IMG/VR virus record: IMGVR_UViG_3300018049_000112
Span: 1-27,330 of that record
Source of the DNA: a virus
Length of the DNA stretch: 27,330 nucleotides
Reading direction: 5' to 3' (one strand)
Positions 26,840 through 27,330 of this stretch are shown piece after piece. Every line of letters begins with the position of its first letter. The stretch's first letter is position 1. The notes under the pieces were generated by a model. The model searched no databases and had not been told where the DNA came from. It was given only the letters and a program-made list of their open reading frames with translations. The position numbers and the translations under genes were made by a program.

Positions 26840-27330
26840 TCAGGTGGTCACGTCCAGAACGGCGGCGAAGGACTCGGCGTGGCGAACGGCGACGTCATAG
26901 GTGACGATCGCGCGAACGCTGGTCAGAGCCTTGCTGAAATCGTCGGAGTCTTCACCCACGACGATCTCGATGCCGTTGCCCCAGAAGCCAACCATGGCCT
27001 GGGAGAAATCACCCATCAGCACAGCGGAACAAACGCCGCTGCTTGTGCCCTTGGTCAGGTTGCTGGGGACTTGGTTGGTGACATACAGCGGGTAGCCGTT
27101 CACCGAAGCGGGAGTGCCGCCGCGGCCAATGGCGTTCAGCTGATCGTTCACCAGATAGGCGCCGTCGGTAGTGGTGGAACCACCAGCGCGAAGCTTCTTC
27201 AGCTCGGCCAGCACCTTGGCGTTGGTCACATAACCGATTGCGTCGCGGTTGACCGCGCCGTTGTCGATCAGCACCTGCTCCTCAAGGTCAACCAGAGCGT
27301 TGACGGTGATAGGGCCACCGTTGGTGCCCA
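26840..27330 (-). CDS. Major capsid protein, C-terminal part (HK97-like fold)
   Basis: The frame is open to the window edge, giving about the last 162 residues. Landmarks of HK97-type capsids are seen: NALVDLEEQVLIDNGAVNRD, AIGYVTNAKVLAELKKLR, then YPLYVTNQVPSNLTKG, AVLMGDFSQAMVGFWGNGIE and the late beta segment ALTSVRAIVTYDVAVRHAES, closing with FAAVLDVTT. These are the A-domain and late P-domain strands ('GDFS-x-x-x-x-x-x-x-x-x-x-E-x', 'R-x-x-x-x-x-D-x-x-x-x-x-x-x-SFA-x-L'). N-arm, E-loop and any scaffold part lie outside. Confidence 0.9.
   Translation of the reverse strand, partial: GTNGGPITVNALVDLEEQVLIDNGAVNRDAIGYVTNAKVLAELKKLRAGGSTTTDGAYLVNDQLNAIGRGGTPASVNGYPLYVTNQVPSNLTKGTSSGVCSAVLMGDFSQAMVGFWGNGIEIVVGEDSDDFSKALTSVRAIVTYDVAVRHAESFAAVLDVTT

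Noticed and set aside
1-27330. tRNA genes, CRISPR arrays, insertion sequences
   Set aside because: No cloverleaf with CCA-like end, no regularly spaced repeats and no transposase-like ORF were noticed on reading both strands by eye; a covariance-model search would be more sensitive.

Overview
The window is about 27 kb of a tailed double-stranded DNA phage (or prophage) genome with a long-tailed, siphovirus-type morphogenesis module in lambda order. Gene density is very high, most start and stop codons overlap by 1-8 bases, and both ends run off the window: a RecE-like nuclease is cut at the left and the major capsid protein at the right. No integrase, repressor with a clear identity, terminase, portal, tRNA or CRISPR array is visible, so lifestyle cannot be read from this piece. 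The host is probably a cyanobacterium, most likely a picocyanobacterium of the Synechococcus/Cyanobium type. This is inferred from the moderately high GC, several small proteins that resemble ones I associate with cyanophages, and a small helical protein with an NblA-like look. No single gene proves it.

Layout. (1) 1-1467, rightward: a recombination operon (RecE-like exonuclease end, RecT-like annealing protein, a small helix-turn-helix protein, and a small protein with an acidic tail that may be a single-strand DNA binding protein). (2) 1468-1665, leftward: one small NblA-like gene meeting the operon stop to stop. (3) 1706-4507, rightward: a zinc-ribbon protein followed by a chain of about a dozen tiny genes, nearly all translationally coupled (membrane-anchored HTH, AP2-like protein, DUF3310, HTH, Cys-rich protein, several unknowns). 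This looks like an early/host-takeover block. (4) 4605-5156, leftward: HNH endonuclease plus one or two small ORFs. (5) 5218-5623, rightward: two small unknown genes. (6) 27330-5674, leftward: the late operon, ending in a strong rho-independent terminator at 5624-5650.

Read in the direction of transcription, the late operon runs: major capsid, terminator-like hairpin, small head protein, FII-like head-tail joining protein, small beta protein, U-like tail terminator, small protein, tail tube, G and G-T chaperones joined by a -1 frameshift at A AAA AAC, tape measure, M, L, K (JAMM plus NlpC/P60), I, J, three fibre/collar proteins, small tail-associated proteins, a lysis cassette (several small membrane proteins and a two-enzyme endolysin), and a dCTP deaminase/dUTPase-family protein.

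The observation I rate highest is a second -1 frameshift candidate, at a run of eight A (7484-7491, minus strand). There a 45-residue holin-like ORF ends one codon after the run. A 79-codon open frame with protein-like composition, but no ATG, GTG or TTG start, continues exactly in the -1 frame. Either programmed frameshifting or a one-base homopolymer miscall explains it. Other points are a standalone AP2-like domain, a membrane-anchored HTH, the NblA-like gene, two fibres with a shared N-terminal anchor, and a hairpin that separates a strong Shine-Dalgarno from its start codon.
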